A stretch of DNA of 64,000 bases from Sphingomonas soli NBRC 100801 (GCF_001591025.1 NZ_BCTZ01000009.1:62001-126000); one strand, 5' to 3'; counted from the first letter of the stretch, positions 28,184 through 38,225 are shown. Numbers and translations: made by a program. Notes: a model not told the origin generated them from the sequence alone.

Positions 28184-30403
28184 ATGAGCGGAATCACCCC
28201 AGAGATCGTCGCCGAGCACGGCTTGTCCCCTGAGGAATATGAGCGCGTTTTGCACGCGATGGGGCGTGAGCCGAACCTGACCGAACTCGGCATCTTCTCG
28301 GTCATGTGGTCCGAGCATTGCAGCTACAAGAGCTCGCGAATCCATCTGAAGAAGCTGCCGACCGAAGGCCCGCAGGTGATTTGCGGCCCCGGCGAGAATG
28401 CCGGCGTGATCGATATCGGCGATGGCCAGGCGGCGATCTTCAAGATGGAGAGCCATAACCACCCGAGCTATATCGAGCCTTATCAGGGCGCGGCGACGGG
28501 CGTGGGCGGCATCCTGCGCGACGTGTTCACCATGGGCGCGCGTCCGGTCGCGAACCTGAACGCGCTGCGCTTTGGCCGTCCCGATCATCCCAAGATGCGC
28601 CATCTGATCGCGGGCGTGGTCCACGGCATTGGCGGCTATGGCAATTGCGTGGGCGTGCCGACCGTGGGCGGCGAAGTGAACTTCCACCCGGCCTATGACG
28701 GCAACATCCTGGTCAATGCGATGACCGTGGGCGTCGCCGATCAGGACAAGATCTTCTATTCCGCCGCTTCCGGCATCGGCAATCCGATCGTCTATGTCGG
28801 CTCCAAGACCGGCCGCGACGGTATTCACGGCGCGACGATGGCATCGGCCGACTTCGGCGAGGATTCGGAAGAGAAGCGCCCGACCGTGCAGGTGGGCGAT
28901 CCGTTCACCGAGAAGCTGTTGATCGAGGCATGCCTGGAGCTCATGGCATCCGACGCGATCGTCGCGATTCAGGACATGGGCGCCGCGGGCCTCACCTCCT
29001 CCTCGGTCGAGATGGCCAGCAAGGGCGGCGTCGGCATCGAGCTGATCATGGACGATGTGCCGCAGCGCGAGACCGGCATGACGCCGTATGAGATGATGCT
29101 GTCGGAGAGCCAGGAGCGCATGCTCATAGTGCTCAAGCCCGGCCGCGAGGCATTTGCCGAGGCGATCTTCCGCAAGTGGGAGCTCGATTTCGCGGTGATC
29201 GGGCACGTTACCGACACCGGCCGCATGGTGCTGAAGTGGAAGGGCGACGTGGTTGCCGACATTCCGCTCGCGCCGCTGGCCGACGAAGCGCCGCTCTATG
29301 ACCGGCCGCATGTCCCGACGCCGAAGCCCGCGCCGCTGACCAACGTGCCCGAAAGCACCGATATCGCGGCCGATCTGCTCAAGCTGATGGGTTCGCCCGA
29401 CATCGCCAGCCGCCGCTGGATCTGGGAGCAATATGACCACATGGTGGGCGGTGACACCGTCCAGCGCCCGGGCGGCGACGCCGCGGTGGTCCGCGTCCAC
29501 GGCACCGACAAAGGTCTGGCGATCACCACCGATTGCACCCCGCGTTACTGCTTCGCGGACCCGGTCGAGGGCGGCAAGCAGGCGATTGCCGAAGCCTGGC
29601 GCAATCTGAGCGCGGTCGGCGCGACGCCGCTGGCCGTGACCAACTGCCTCAACTTCGCCAATCCGCAGCGCCCCGAGATCATGGGCCAGATCGTCGGCTG
29701 CCTGGAAGGCATGTCGGAAGCGTGCCGCGCGCTCGACTTCCCGATCGTCTCGGGCAACGTCTCGCTCTATAACGAGAGCAAGGCGACCGGCGGCGGATCG
29801 GCGATCCTGCCCACCCCCGCGATCGGCGGCGTCGGGCTGCTCAAGGATTGGTCGAAGAGCTGCACCATCGCCTTCAAGGGCACCGGCGACATCATCATCG
29901 CGCTGGGCGAACGATCAGGCCATCTGGGCCAGTCGATCTGGCTGCGCGAAATCCACGGGCGCGAGGAAGGCCCTCCCCCGCCCGTCGACCTGATGGCGGA
30001 GCGGCGCGCGGGCGCGTTCGTGCGTTCGGCGATCCATAGCGGCTGCATCACCGCATGCCATGACGTCTCCGATGGCGGCCTCGCGGTGGCGCTGGCGGAA
30101 ATGGCGCTGGCGTCGAACATTGGCGCGATCATCGATCAGCCCCAGCCCTTTGGCGTGGCGGGCAGCTTCTTTGGCGAGGATCAGGGCCTGTACGTGGTCA
30201 CCGTGCGCGACGAATCGCTCGCCGATTTCCTCGTCGCGGCGGACAAGGCCGGGCTGGTCGCCGATCCGATCGGGCGCACGATCGCAAACCGGCTGATCTT
30301 CGAACTGGAAGAGGGCGATTATTGCGTCAGCATCGACGATCTGCGCACCGCGCATGAAGGCTTCTTCCCCGCGCTGATGGGCGAGGACGGCGCGCTCGCG
30401 TAA
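28184..30403 (+). CDS. purL: Phosphoribosylformylglycinamidine synthase subunit PurL
   Basis: A 739-residue small-type PurL of de novo purine synthesis. It converts FGAR to FGAM with ATP and ammonia delivered by PurQ. Motifs are [54 protein letters not shown] and [19 protein letters not shown] 28184 ([14 protein letters not shown]) matches the family start; ATG 28160 is an in-frame alternative with GAGGG 12 nt before it. purS and purQ are not adjacent. It converges on the GGDEF gene with a 6-nt gap. Confidence 0.96.
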   Translation: MSGITPEIVAEHGLSPEEYERVLHAMGREPNLTELGIFSVMWSEHCSYKSSRIHLKKLPTEGPQVICGPGENAGVIDIGDGQAAIFKMESHNHPSYIEPYQGAATGVGGILRDVFTMGARPVANLNALRFGRPDHPKMRHLIAGVVHGIGGYGNCVGVPTVGGEVNFHPAYDGNILVNAMTVGVADQDKIFYSAASGIGNPIVYVGSKTGRDGIHGATMASADFGEDSEEKRPTVQVGDPFTEKLLIEACLELMASDAIVAIQDMGAAGLTSSSVEMASKGGVGIELIMDDVPQRETGMTPYEMMLSESQERMLIVLKPGREAFAEAIFRKWELDFAVIGHVTDTGRMVLKWKGDVVADIPLAPLADEAPLYDRPHVPTPKPAPLTNVPESTDIAADLLKLMGSPDIASRRWIWEQYDHMVGGDTVQRPGGDAAVVRVHGTDKGLAITTDCTPRYCFADPVEGGKQAIAEAWRNLSAVGATPLAVTNCLNFANPQRPEIMGQIVGCLEGMSEACRALDFPIVSGNVSLYNESKATGGGSAILPTPAIGGVGLLKDWSKSCTIAFKGTGDIIIALGERSGHLGQSIWLREIHGREEGPPPPVDLMAERRAGAFVRSAIHSGCITACHDVSDGGLAVALAEMALASNIGAIIDQPQPFGVAGSFFGEDQGLYVVTVRDESLADFLVAADKAGLVADPIGRTIANRLIFELEEGDYCVSIDDLRTAHEGFFPALMGEDGALA

Positions 30404-30409
30404 TCCCGC

Positions 30410-32011
30410 TCAGGCGTGAAGCATCACGCAATTCCGGCCTGCATGCTTGGCGCGGTACAGCGCGGCGTCCGCTGCCGCAGTAAGGGCGGCGGTGTCCGCG
30501 TCGTGCGGCCCGAATATGTGCGCCACACCGATGCTCACGGTTATCCTGCCCAGCGGCGCGGGGGATTGCAGCGCCATCTCCTCGACCGCCAGCCGCGTTT
30601 CTTCGGCCTGGGCGAGCGCGCGTTCGGGATCCACGCCCGGCAGGATGACGGCGAACTCCTCTCCCCCATAGCGCGCGGCCACCTCCGCCGCGCGACGTGC
30701 ACGCCCGCGTATTGCCTGGGCGACGTCGCGGAGCCGGGCGTCGCCCGCGGGGTGGCCCATCACATCGTTGAGCGTCTTGAAGTGATCGATATCGATCATC
30801 ATCAGCGCCAGCCCATCGCCCGAACGCCGGGCGCGATCCCATTCGCGGCGCAGCGCCTCATCGAACATGCGGCGATTTCCCAGCCCGGTGAGCGCATCGG
30901 TGGAAGACAGGCCCTGCAACCGCTCCTGTTCCTCGACGTTCCGCACCTGAACAAGAATGTTCCGGACACCGTACAGGACCAGCGCGGCGACCAGCCCGGC
31001 AATTCCGGCCACCAGGTGCCTGGGCACCAGCGCGATAGAAAGCGTGATCTGGGTTAGCGGCAGCATCAAGGGGCTGCCGGCCCGCACGATCCTGGCAAAA
31101 CCGGATGGCCTGGCCGCGGCACGGGCGGGCAAATGGACGATCCCGGTCAATACTATCAGCAACAGGAAGCAAATCGTGACGAGCAATTCCTGCATCGAGG
31201 CGAATGGCGTCATCAGCAAGAAGTGGTTCCAGATCCCCGCGCATATCCCGTAGCCGACGCCGAAAACCGCCAGCACGGAAAAGAAGCTCCGGTCCCGGGC
31301 GCTGTAGCTAGAGAAATAACGAATCGCAGCGAAGACCGCGATATAGGCATTCTGCACATCGAACATCGTCGCCAAGGTGAGATGTCCTTCGGCCCCCGGG
31401 GTAATCGGCCTGGTCAACGGCGCGACGATGGTTGACAGAAAAATGTAGAAAGTAACGCCAAGCGTCAGCGCGATCAGCCCATCCACCACACGCGCGGGCC
31501 AAATCTCCGAACGCTGACTGGCCAGCACAAAGGTGAGCGGTACCCCGTAGAGGACGAAGAGCAGGAGCGGGGGCAGCGAATCCGGATCGAAGTGGCCGGA
31601 AAATGCAGCCAGCAGCAGTACCGCCATCGCGCCGGCCCAAAGCGCAAGCGACAGCGAAAGCGCGAACCACCCTTCCCCCGCACCCGGCGGCGATCGCATG
31701 CCACGCATGAAACAAGCAATGGCCGCCGCCAGCGGCGCCGCGCCGTTAAAGGCGAACGAGACCAGATCCGCCCGGCTTACGCCGACCGCATAGACGCCGA
31801 TCTGCGAGACGAGCAGTACGAGGGGAACCAGCAGGCTGGCCCAGAAGAGCCGTTTGGCGGACCATGCGGCAATCCGCGACGCCTCGAGATACGGTACGCC
31901 GACTAACATGACCGATGTGACTACAGCGCCTAGCTTAAGGATTCCTTCAAATACGCGCAGAGGTCCGACATGGAAGGCCGATGCGCCGCTTCCGCGATTG
32001 CGCGGCGCCAT
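30410..32011 (-). CDS. Membrane diguanylate cyclase (GGDEF domain)
   Basis: A 533-residue protein. The N-terminal 350 residues hold about eight hydrophobic segments (for example RLFWASLLVPLVLLVSQIGVY, GVTFYIFLSTIVAPL, LLVTICFLLLIVLTGIV) and no known sensor motif. The C-terminal GGDEF domain has DALTGLGNRRMF, DIDHFKTLND and the active-site YGGEEFAVILPG, so it should make c-di-GMP. The position of the inhibitory RxxD site holds RAAE, so product feedback may be weak. No EAL domain is present. Confidence 0.88.
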   Translation of the reverse strand: MAPRNRGSGASAFHVGPLRVFEGILKLGAVVTSVMLVGVPYLEASRIAAWSAKRLFWASLLVPLVLLVSQIGVYAVGVSRADLVSFAFNGAAPLAAAIACFMRGMRSPPGAGEGWFALSLSLALWAGAMAVLLLAAFSGHFDPDSLPPLLLFVLYGVPLTFVLASQRSEIWPARVVDGLIALTLGVTFYIFLSTIVAPLTRPITPGAEGHLTLATMFDVQNAYIAVFAAIRYFSSYSARDRSFFSVLAVFGVGYGICAGIWNHFLLMTPFASMQELLVTICFLLLIVLTGIVHLPARAAARPSGFARIVRAGSPLMLPLTQITLSIALVPRHLVAGIAGLVAALVLYGVRNILVQVRNVEEQERLQGLSSTDALTGLGNRRMFDEALRREWDRARRSGDGLALMMIDIDHFKTLNDVMGHPAGDARLRDVAQAIRGRARRAAEVAARYGGEEFAVILPGVDPERALAQAEETRLAVEEMALQSPAPLGRITVSIGVAHIFGPHDADTAALTAAADAALYRAKHAGRNCVMLHA

Positions 32012-32031
32012 GCGAGATGCGAAAACAGGCC

Positions 32032-33279
32032 ATGAACGCAGACATTGCCGAGCAGCGGTTTATAGCGCTGGATACCGTTCGCGGCGTGGCGGTGATGGGC
32101 ATCTTGCTGCTCAACATCATCGGTTTCTCGATGCCAGAGGCGGCCTATATCAACCCCCGCGCCTATGGCGGCGCGACGGGGGCGGACCTGTGGGTCTATC
32201 TGGTCAATTTCGTGCTGTTCGACGGCAAGATGCGCGGGCTTTTCTCCTTCCTGTTCGGCGCATCGCTGGTGCTGGTGACCGAGCGCGCCGAGGCGAAAGG
32301 CGAAAACCCGGCGCGGGTGCATTATTCGCGCATGCTGTGGCTGCTGGTGTTCGGCCTCGCGCACTTGTGGCTGGTCTGGTGGGGCGACATCCTGGCCCAT
32401 TACGCGCTGGTGGGCGCGATTGCCTTTTTCTTCCGCGATAAGCCGGTGGCTTCGCTGGTCCGGATCGGCATCGGGCTGCTTGTGCTGGAGACGCTTCTGA
32501 TGTGCGGCATCCCGATGGGCGTGCTCGCGCTCCAGCAAAATTGGGCCAATGCCAGCGCCGCCGAGATGGCGAAAGCGCTGGTCGAATTCGAGAAGGCATT
32601 CGGCGTGCCCCCAGCCGCCTATATCGCCGATCAGCTCGCGCTGTTCCGCGGCTCCTATGAAGCCATATTGCGCGACCGCTTCGGCCATCACGTGCTTTCC
32701 CCGCTCGGCATGCTGTCGTTCAGCGGCCCCGAAACGCTGGGCTATATGCTGCTCGGCATGGCCTCGCTGAAGAGCGGCCTGCTGACCGGAGCGTGGGAAC
32801 GCAAGCGATATTGGAAATGGATGCTCGTCTGCTTCGCCATCGCGATCCCCGCTTATGTCGCGATCGCCGCCTATATGGTGCGCGAGAATTTCAGCGTGTT
32901 CGCGACGGGGCTGGGCGTGATGACCGCATCGGTGCCCTTCCGCCCGCTGATGATCCTGGCCTGGGCGTGCCTGATCCTGCTGCTGATGCGGCCGGGCGGC
33001 GCGCTGACCACGCGCATCGCGGCGGCGGGGCGGATGGCGTTCTCCAACTATCTCTTCACCAGCCTGATCTGCACCACGCTGTTCTACGGCTATGGTCTGG
33101 GTCTCTACGGCCATCTCTCGCGCTGGCAGGTGTATCTCGTGGTGCTGGCGATCTGGGCGCTGATGCTGCTCTGGTCGAAGCCCTGGCTGGAGCGTTTCCG
33201 ATTCGGGCCGCTGGAATGGCTGTGGCGCAGTCTGGCGCGGCTTCGGCTGCAGCCGATACGCGGGGGAGCCATTGGCTAA
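32032..33279 (+). CDS. DUF418 family membrane protein
   Basis: A 415-residue membrane protein. It starts ALDTVRGVAVMGILLLNIIGF, the typical DUF1624/DUF418 opening with a conserved Arg. About ten hydrophobic segments follow. The C-terminal DUF418 part includes GRMAFSNYLFTSLICTTLFYG and WLERFRFGPLEWLWRSL. The function is unknown; relatives are sometimes linked to acyl transfer. ATG 32032 is used. It is divergent from the GGDEF gene, whose start at 32011 is only 20 nt away. Confidence 0.85.
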   Translation: MNADIAEQRFIALDTVRGVAVMGILLLNIIGFSMPEAAYINPRAYGGATGADLWVYLVNFVLFDGKMRGLFSFLFGASLVLVTERAEAKGENPARVHYSRMLWLLVFGLAHLWLVWWGDILAHYALVGAIAFFFRDKPVASLVRIGIGLLVLETLLMCGIPMGVLALQQNWANASAAEMAKALVEFEKAFGVPPAAYIADQLALFRGSYEAILRDRFGHHVLSPLGMLSFSGPETLGYMLLGMASLKSGLLTGAWERKRYWKWMLVCFAIAIPAYVAIAAYMVRENFSVFATGLGVMTASVPFRPLMILAWACLILLLMRPGGALTTRIAAAGRMAFSNYLFTSLICTTLFYGYGLGLYGHLSRWQVYLVVLAIWALMLLWSKPWLERFRFGPLEWLWRSLARLRLQPIRGGAIG

Positions 33280-33280
33280 A

Positions 33281-33319
33281 TTGCGAACGCGTCGCAATAC
33301 CCTTGCGAATCGCTCGCAT
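33281..33319 (+). promoter_or_regulatory. Two tandem Fur-like boxes upstream of bfd-bfr
   Basis: TTGCGA-ACGCG-TCGCAA at 33281-33297 and TTGCGA-ATCGC-TCGCAT at 33303-33319. The dyads are 22 bp apart centre to centre, about two helical turns. They resemble alphaproteobacterial Fur/Mur boxes and sit 37-75 nt before the bacterioferritin-associated ferredoxin start. Regulation by iron is inferred from the gene identity and box shape. Confidence 0.65.
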
Positions 33320-33355
33320 TAGCCCTAGCTAGCGATCATCGAATGTGAGGGTCGC

Positions 33356-33526
33356 ATGGTCGTCTGCGTTTGCAATGCAATTCGGGAACGGGAAGTCCGC
33401 ACTGCGGCGCGCGAAGGCGCGATCAGCGCCTGCCAGGCGTATCGCGCGCTCGGCCTCCAGCCCAAATGCGGCCAGTGCGTGCCGTTCGCGCGAGCCATTA
33501 TCGCCGAAGAACGTGCTGCTGCGTAA
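33356..33526 (+). CDS. bfd: Bacterioferritin-associated ferredoxin
   Basis: A 56-residue protein with four cysteines in the Bfd pattern: MVVCVCNAIRE (Cys4, Cys6) and KCGQCVPFAR (Cys38, Cys41). They should bind one [2Fe-2S] cluster. Bfd reduces the haem of bacterioferritin to release stored iron. The bacterioferritin gene follows 104 nt downstream on the same strand, and two Fur-like boxes precede it. Spacing of both Cys pairs fits the BFD-like [2Fe-2S] domain. Confidence 0.9.
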   Translation: MVVCVCNAIREREVRTAAREGAISACQAYRALGLQPKCGQCVPFARAIIAEERAAA

Positions 33527-33630
33527 CACTCGCAACAGCCAAAAACCGCAGAAATCCGCCATTTTTTAGCTATTAAAGCCGCCCCGGCGAGCCTATTGTC
33601 GCTTCTGTAATTCAGCGATTGGACAGGCAC

Positions 33631-34116
33631 ATGAAGGGCGACGCGAAAGTCATCGAATACCTCAACGAGGTGCTCAAGAACGAACTCACCGCGATCAACC
33701 AATATTGGCTGCATTACCGGCTGTTCGACCATTGGGGCGTGAAGAAGCTCGCGGAATTCGAGCGCCACGAATCGATCGACGAGATGAAGCATGCCGACAT
33801 GGTTTCGGAGCGCATCCTGTTCCTGGACGGCCTGCCCAATTTCCAGCTGCTTGGGCGGCTGCGCATCGGCGAGACCGTGGAAGAGGCGCTCCGATCGGAT
33901 CTGGCGCTGGAGATCGAGGCGGTGGCCGTGCTCAGGGACGCGATCGAGCATAGCGAGAAGGTGCGCGACTATGTCAGCCGCGATCTGTTCCGCCGCATCC
34001 TCGACAGCGAGGAGGAGCATGTCGATACGCTCGAGCGGCAGTTCGAGATGATCCAGCGCATGGGGCTGGAGAATTACATCCAGCTCAACAGCAAGTCCGA
34101 AGCCGACGCGGAATAG
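33631..34116 (+). CDS. bfr: Bacterioferritin
   Basis: A 161-residue iron-storage protein. Ferroxidase residues occupy standard positions: Glu18 (KNELTAINQ), Glu51 and His54 (DEMKHAD), then EIEAVAV, and [10 protein letters not shown] for the last Glu/His pair. Met52 is the expected haem ligand, so this is a haem-binding Bfr. The start ATG 33631 gives exact family numbering; an ATG 12 nt upstream is less likely. It is paired with bfd. Confidence 0.96.
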   Translation: MKGDAKVIEYLNEVLKNELTAINQYWLHYRLFDHWGVKKLAEFERHESIDEMKHADMVSERILFLDGLPNFQLLGRLRIGETVEEALRSDLALEIEAVAVLRDAIEHSEKVRDYVSRDLFRRILDSEEEHVDTLERQFEMIQRMGLENYIQLNSKSEADAE

Positions 34117-34125
34117 AAAGGAAGA

Positions 34126-34539
34126 TCAACCCGCGAGGCTGCGGCGCCCAAAGGTCGCAGGGCGGCGCGCGACCAGCGGATTGGCCTCGCGCTCAAGCAA
34201 TTCGAGCGTGGAATCGAACAGCGGGCGCAGCTTGACGACATGCTCCAGCGCGTTGGTCGGCGTATCGTGCCGCTCGACGCAGAGCCGCGCGATCGTCTCG
34301 ATATCTTCGGCGAGATCGGCCAGCACATCGGCGCCGAACTGGCGCGCTTCGCCCTTCAGCGTATGGGCGGGGATTACCATCGCCGCAGCGCTCTCGGCGC
34401 GCATGCCATCCTCGATCTGAGAGACGGACTTGAAACCGTCCTCGCGAAAATAGCCGAGAATCCGTACGAAATTGGCGCCAAGCTCGCTACGAGCCTGTCC
34501 GAAAGCCGCCCAATTCACCAGAGGTTCGCCGCCGGTCAT
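34126..34539 (-). CDS. Hpt (histidine phosphotransfer) domain protein
   Basis: A 137-residue single Hpt protein. The phosphorylatable residue is His59 in AHTLKGEARQFGA, within a helical bundle (SQIEDGMRAESAAAMVIPAHTLKG; DLAEDIETIARLCVE). It should relay phosphoryl groups between a hybrid kinase and a response regulator encoded elsewhere, as no other two-component gene is adjacent. It converges on bfr with a 9-nt gap. Confidence 0.88.
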   Translation of the reverse strand: MTGGEPLVNWAAFGQARSELGANFVRILGYFREDGFKSVSQIEDGMRAESAAAMVIPAHTLKGEARQFGADVLADLAEDIETIARLCVERHDTPTNALEHVVKLRPLFDSTLELLEREANPLVARRPATFGRRSLAG

Positions 34540-34646
34540 CGCTTTTTACCCCAACACCGCGCCCAAGAGGCACGAACCCGACATACGCAGGTGGAAGTAA
34601 ACAGCAGGTTGATATGGCCATTTTGGGTATTTCTTACCCGTAACGG

Positions 34647-36017
34647 CTATTTCTTCTCCTGATCGAACGGGTTCTTCGGCGCGCGCAGCGAAAGGCGCAC
34701 CGGCACCGCGCCGAAATCGAACTCCTTGCGCAGGCTGTTGATCAGATAACGCTGATAGCTGACCGGAAGCTGATCGACGCGGGTGCCGAACAGGACGAAG
34801 CTGGGCGGGCGGGTCTTGTTCTGGGTGACGTAGCGCGGCTTGATCCGCTTTCCGCCCGGCGCGGGCGGTGGATTGGCTTCGATCGCGCGCTCAAACCAGC
34901 GGTTGAGCTGGCCGGTCGATACGCGGCGCGACCATGCCTCGCGCGTCTCGAACGCGACCTTCATAAGCATGTCGAGGCCCTTGCCGGTCACCGCCGAGAC
35001 GGTGAGGACCGGAATACCCTTCGCCTGCGACAGGCCCTCTTCGAGCGCGGCCTTCACGCCGTTGAACAGGCTGGAGGCATTCTCCGCCACGTCCCATTTG
35101 TTGAGCGCGATGATGAGCGCGCGCCCTTCCTGGAGCACGCGATCCGCGATCTTGAGATCCTGAACCTCAAGGCCGCGTGTGGCATCGAGCAGCAAGACGA
35201 CGACTTCGGCGAAGTCGATCGAGCGGAGCGTATCCATCACGGAGAGCTTTTCGAGCTTCTCCTCGACCCGCGCCTTTTTGCGGAGGCCGGCCGTGTCGAT
35301 CAGGCGCACCTTGCGGGGTTGTTCCTCGAAATCGGTCCATTCCCAATCGACCGAGATCGAATCGCGGGTGATGCCCGCCTCCGGCCCGGTGATCAGACGG
35401 TCCTCGCCAAGGAAGCGGTTGACCAGGGTGGACTTGCCCGCGTTCGGGCGCCCGACGATCGCGAGCTTGAGGATCGCGTCGCTGCCCTCCTCGTCTTCCT
35501 CGGCGATCTCGTCTTCGTCGCGCTCCAGATGCGGGCGCAGCGCCTCGAACAGATCGGCCACGCCTTCGCCATGCTCGGCCGAGAAGGGAATGGGATCGCC
35601 AAGACCCAGCCCCATCGCTTCGATAACGCCGGTCTCGCCCGACTTGCCCTCCGCCTTGTTGGCCATCAGCACGACGGGACGGTTGGTGCCGCGCAGCCAG
35701 CGTGCGATTTCCTCGTCGAGCGGGGTCACCCCCACGCGCGAATCGATGAGGAACAGCGAGACGTCCGAATCGCGAACCGCCGCTTCGGTCTGCGCGCGCA
35801 TCCGGCCGGGAAGCGTCGCGACATCCTCATCCTCGTAACCGGCGGTATCGATGATGCGGAAATCGAGCCCGAGTAGCGATGCATCGCCCTCACGCCGATC
35901 GCGCGTCACGCCGGGCTGATCGTCGACCAGCGCCAGGCGCTTGCCGACCAGCCGGTTGAACAGCGTCGATTTGCCGACATTCGGGCGGCCGACAATGGCT
36001 ACGGTGGGCAGAGGCAT
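34647..36017 (-). CDS. der: Ribosome biogenesis GTPase Der (EngA)
   Basis: A 456-residue protein with two tandem GTPase domains: GRPNVGKSTLFNRLVGKR near residue 9 and GRPNAGKSTLVNRFLGED near 190. G3/G4 motifs are DTAG and NKAE in the first and DTAG and NKWD in the second. A C-terminal KH-like domain follows (PPSFVLFGTRVDQLPVSYQRYLINSLR). It is needed for 50S assembly. It has an acidic linker EDEIAEEDEEGSD between the domains. It lies downstream of bamB but is separated from it by a terminator. Confidence 0.97.
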   Translation of the reverse strand: MPLPTVAIVGRPNVGKSTLFNRLVGKRLALVDDQPGVTRDRREGDASLLGLDFRIIDTAGYEDEDVATLPGRMRAQTEAAVRDSDVSLFLIDSRVGVTPLDEEIARWLRGTNRPVVLMANKAEGKSGETGVIEAMGLGLGDPIPFSAEHGEGVADLFEALRPHLERDEDEIAEEDEEGSDAILKLAIVGRPNAGKSTLVNRFLGEDRLITGPEAGITRDSISVDWEWTDFEEQPRKVRLIDTAGLRKKARVEEKLEKLSVMDTLRSIDFAEVVVLLLDATRGLEVQDLKIADRVLQEGRALIIALNKWDVAENASSLFNGVKAALEEGLSQAKGIPVLTVSAVTGKGLDMLMKVAFETREAWSRRVSTGQLNRWFERAIEANPPPAPGGKRIKPRYVTQNKTRPPSFVLFGTRVDQLPVSYQRYLINSLRKEFDFGAVPVRLSLRAPKNPFDQEKK

Positions 36018-36062
36018 ATGCGGTTCTTATCAGACTATGGTGCGAGGGGAACGCCGGGAGGG

Positions 36063-36100
36063 CAAAAAGGCAACGGGCGGAGCCTGCGGCCCCGCCCGTT
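36063..36100 (-). terminator. Terminator between bamB and der
   Basis: AACGGGCGG (36072-36080) pairs with CCGCCCGTT (36092-36100). On the minus strand it is followed by GCCTTTTTGCC. It lies 25 nt beyond the bamB stop, so der needs its own promoter or read-through. Confidence 0.8.
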
Positions 36101-36124
36101 CCATCTGGTTCATCAAAGGCGCGC

Positions 36125-37450
36125 TTAGCGATAGGCCGAGAGATCGCCCTTGTCGTCGAGGATATAGAGCATGTTGTTCGCGACGATCGGCTGGAGCGTG
36201 ACCGGCGCCTTGACCTTGAGCGTGGCAGTCACGCTGCCGTCCGCGGGATTGACCGAGACGAGTTCGCCCTCGGTATTGCCGAGCAGCAGGCGGCCGCCGG
36301 CCAGCACGGGGCCGACCCAGCCTACCATGCCCTTGAGCTTCTTTTCGTTGCGATAGTGCGTGAGCTGCGAGATCCAGCGCACCTTGCCGCTGCCGCGCGC
36401 GATCGCGAGCAGGCGGGCGTCATCGGTGACGACGAACAGCCACTCACCCGCCGCCCAGGGCGTCGAGATGCCGGCGATATTCTGTTCCCACATGCGCTGG
36501 CCGCTGGCGAGGTCGATCGCGACCATGCGCCCGCCCTGCCCCACGGCATAGACCCGGCCCTGATCGATCACCGGCTCGGCATCGATATCCGAGAGCGACG
36601 AAACCGAGGTCGTCATCGAGCTGCGCGACAGCACTTCGGCCCAGAGCGAACGGCCATTCTCATAGCGATACGCGTTGAGCTCGCCCGAGGAGAAGCCGGC
36701 GACCACGGTGCCGTTCGCCGATGCCGGGGCCGCGACCCCGAACACACCCTGCGATTCGAGGCTGGCGGTCGCGGTCCAGGCGGACTCGCCGGTTTCCTGG
36801 TTCAGCGCGAAGAGCTGGTTGTCCTGGGTGAGAACATAGACGTTGCCGTTGGCGAGCGTAGGCGCACCGCGCAGCGGACCTCCGGGACGCTTGCGCCAGA
36901 TTTCGGAGCCGTTCGCAGCATTGAGCGCGACTACATCGCCCAGCCCGTTCGTCGCGAAGACATGCTCGCCCTGCACACTGACGCCGCCGCCGAAGCGCGC
37001 GGACTTGTTGCCCTTTTCCTTGACAGTATCGGCGGTCCACAGCGCGCCGCCCGAATCCGCCGCCAGGGCATGCACCACGCCGGCCGTGTCGATCACGAAC
37101 AGCTTGTTCTCCGCGACCACCGGCGAAGCGGCGAGACGCTCGCGCTTCGAGGTCTTGGCGACCGACTTGCTCCAGACGCGGCTGAGATTCTGGCCCAGCG
37201 CGAGATGCCCCATCGACTTGGCGGCGTTGCCGCCCGGCTGTGCCCAGGCCTCATTCGCCGCAGGCTCGGGCACCAGCACGTCCACGCCGGAAAGCGCGCG
37301 GTCCGCAACGATGTCGTTTTCCGAAATCAGGATCGGCACGCGTTCGCCGACCACCGGCGTCTTCGCCTTGCCGCCGCCCTTGATGATCCCGCAACCGCTG
37401 ACCAGCGCGAGCGCTCCGAGCGCCGCCGCCACCCTCACCTTTTTGTTCAT
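36125..37450 (-). CDS. bamB: Outer membrane assembly lipoprotein BamB-like (PQQ-type propeller)
   Basis: A 441-residue lipoprotein with lipobox ending at Cys20 (ALVSGC). It has seven to eight beta-propeller repeats of the PQQ type (for example GVVHALAADSGGALWTAD, GDVVALNAANGSEIWRKRP, NQLFALNQETGESAWTATA, GRMVAIDLASGQRMWEQN). BamB helps the BamA complex insert outer membrane proteins. It overlaps the upstream TPR gene by 4 nt; a TPR-bamB-der order is the same as yfgM-bamB-der in enterobacteria, supporting the call. Confidence 0.9.
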   Translation of the reverse strand: MNKKVRVAAALGALALVSGCGIIKGGGKAKTPVVGERVPILISENDIVADRALSGVDVLVPEPAANEAWAQPGGNAAKSMGHLALGQNLSRVWSKSVAKTSKRERLAASPVVAENKLFVIDTAGVVHALAADSGGALWTADTVKEKGNKSARFGGGVSVQGEHVFATNGLGDVVALNAANGSEIWRKRPGGPLRGAPTLANGNVYVLTQDNQLFALNQETGESAWTATASLESQGVFGVAAPASANGTVVAGFSSGELNAYRYENGRSLWAEVLSRSSMTTSVSSLSDIDAEPVIDQGRVYAVGQGGRMVAIDLASGQRMWEQNIAGISTPWAAGEWLFVVTDDARLLAIARGSGKVRWISQLTHYRNEKKLKGMVGWVGPVLAGGRLLLGNTEGELVSVNPADGSVTATLKVKAPVTLQPIVANNMLYILDDKGDLSAYR

Positions 37451-38157
37451 TGCGCACTATTTCCCGTGGATTGATCGATAGCGTCGACGCCAAGAACGCC
37501 GGCCAGCGTGACCGCGCGCTGGCGGATGCTTTCGGGCACATTCTCGCCGCCCTGGGCGATCTGGCCATAGAGCTTGCCGGCATCGGCTCGCTTGCCCTGC
37601 TTCAGATAGGATGCTGCGACCATCTCGCCGGCGGTGCCGAACCAGGGCGATGCGGGCACGGCCAGGCCCTTCAGCCGATCGATCACCTGCTCGGGCTTCA
37701 GCGTATCATATTCGGTCGACGTCTGGCGCACGAGCGCGAGATCGCGATATGGCTGCGGATAGCGGGTGTCGGACACCACTTCGGCGAACTTCGCCGCAGC
37801 GCCCTTCGCATCGCCCTTCTGGAGCAGCAAATTGCCGAGCGTAATGCGCGACAAGGCGGCGTAGCCCTCGCTCCCGCTTTTCGCGAGCTTCTCGAACTCG
37901 GGCATCGCCTTGTCCGGCTGATTCTCTTCGACCAGATGGAGCGCGGCATCATATTGCTCACCCTCCACGCCCGCGGCGCTGTTCGTGCGGTGACCCCAAT
38001 AGAGCCAGGCGGCCAGCGCGACCAGCGCGGCCACAACGGCGACAACGATCCAGCGCCCGTAATTGCGCCAGATGTTCAGCAACCGCTCGCGGCGATATTC
38101 CTCGTCGACTTCGCGCAGGAAGGCTTCGTTCGTCGCATCGGGGGGGGGAAGCGCCAA
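37447..38157 (-). CDS. Membrane-anchored TPR protein, YfgM-like
   Basis: A 236-residue protein. A short cytoplasmic N-terminus (ATNEAFLREVDEEYRRERLLNIWRNYG) is followed by a membrane helix (WIVVAVVAALVALAAWLYW). TPR-like repeats then fill the periplasmic part (EEGEQYDAALHLVEENQPDKAMPEFEKLA, GSEGYAALSRITLGNLLLQKGD). YfgM works with SecYEG and periplasmic chaperones in E. coli. The placement directly before bamB and der supports the homology. It overlaps bamB by 4 nt. Confidence 0.87.
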   Translation of the reverse strand: MALPPPDATNEAFLREVDEEYRRERLLNIWRNYGRWIVVAVVAALVALAAWLYWGHRTNSAAGVEGEQYDAALHLVEENQPDKAMPEFEKLAKSGSEGYAALSRITLGNLLLQKGDAKGAAAKFAEVVSDTRYPQPYRDLALVRQTSTEYDTLKPEQVIDRLKGLAVPASPWFGTAGEMVAASYLKQGKRADAGKLYGQIAQGGENVPESIRQRAVTLAGVLGVDAIDQSTGNSAQ

Positions 38158-38225
38158 AATCTACTCCATCGGCTCGTTAGCGCGGATCTTGGCACCGCAC
38201 CGGGAAAGATCGTTTGCCTAGCCGT

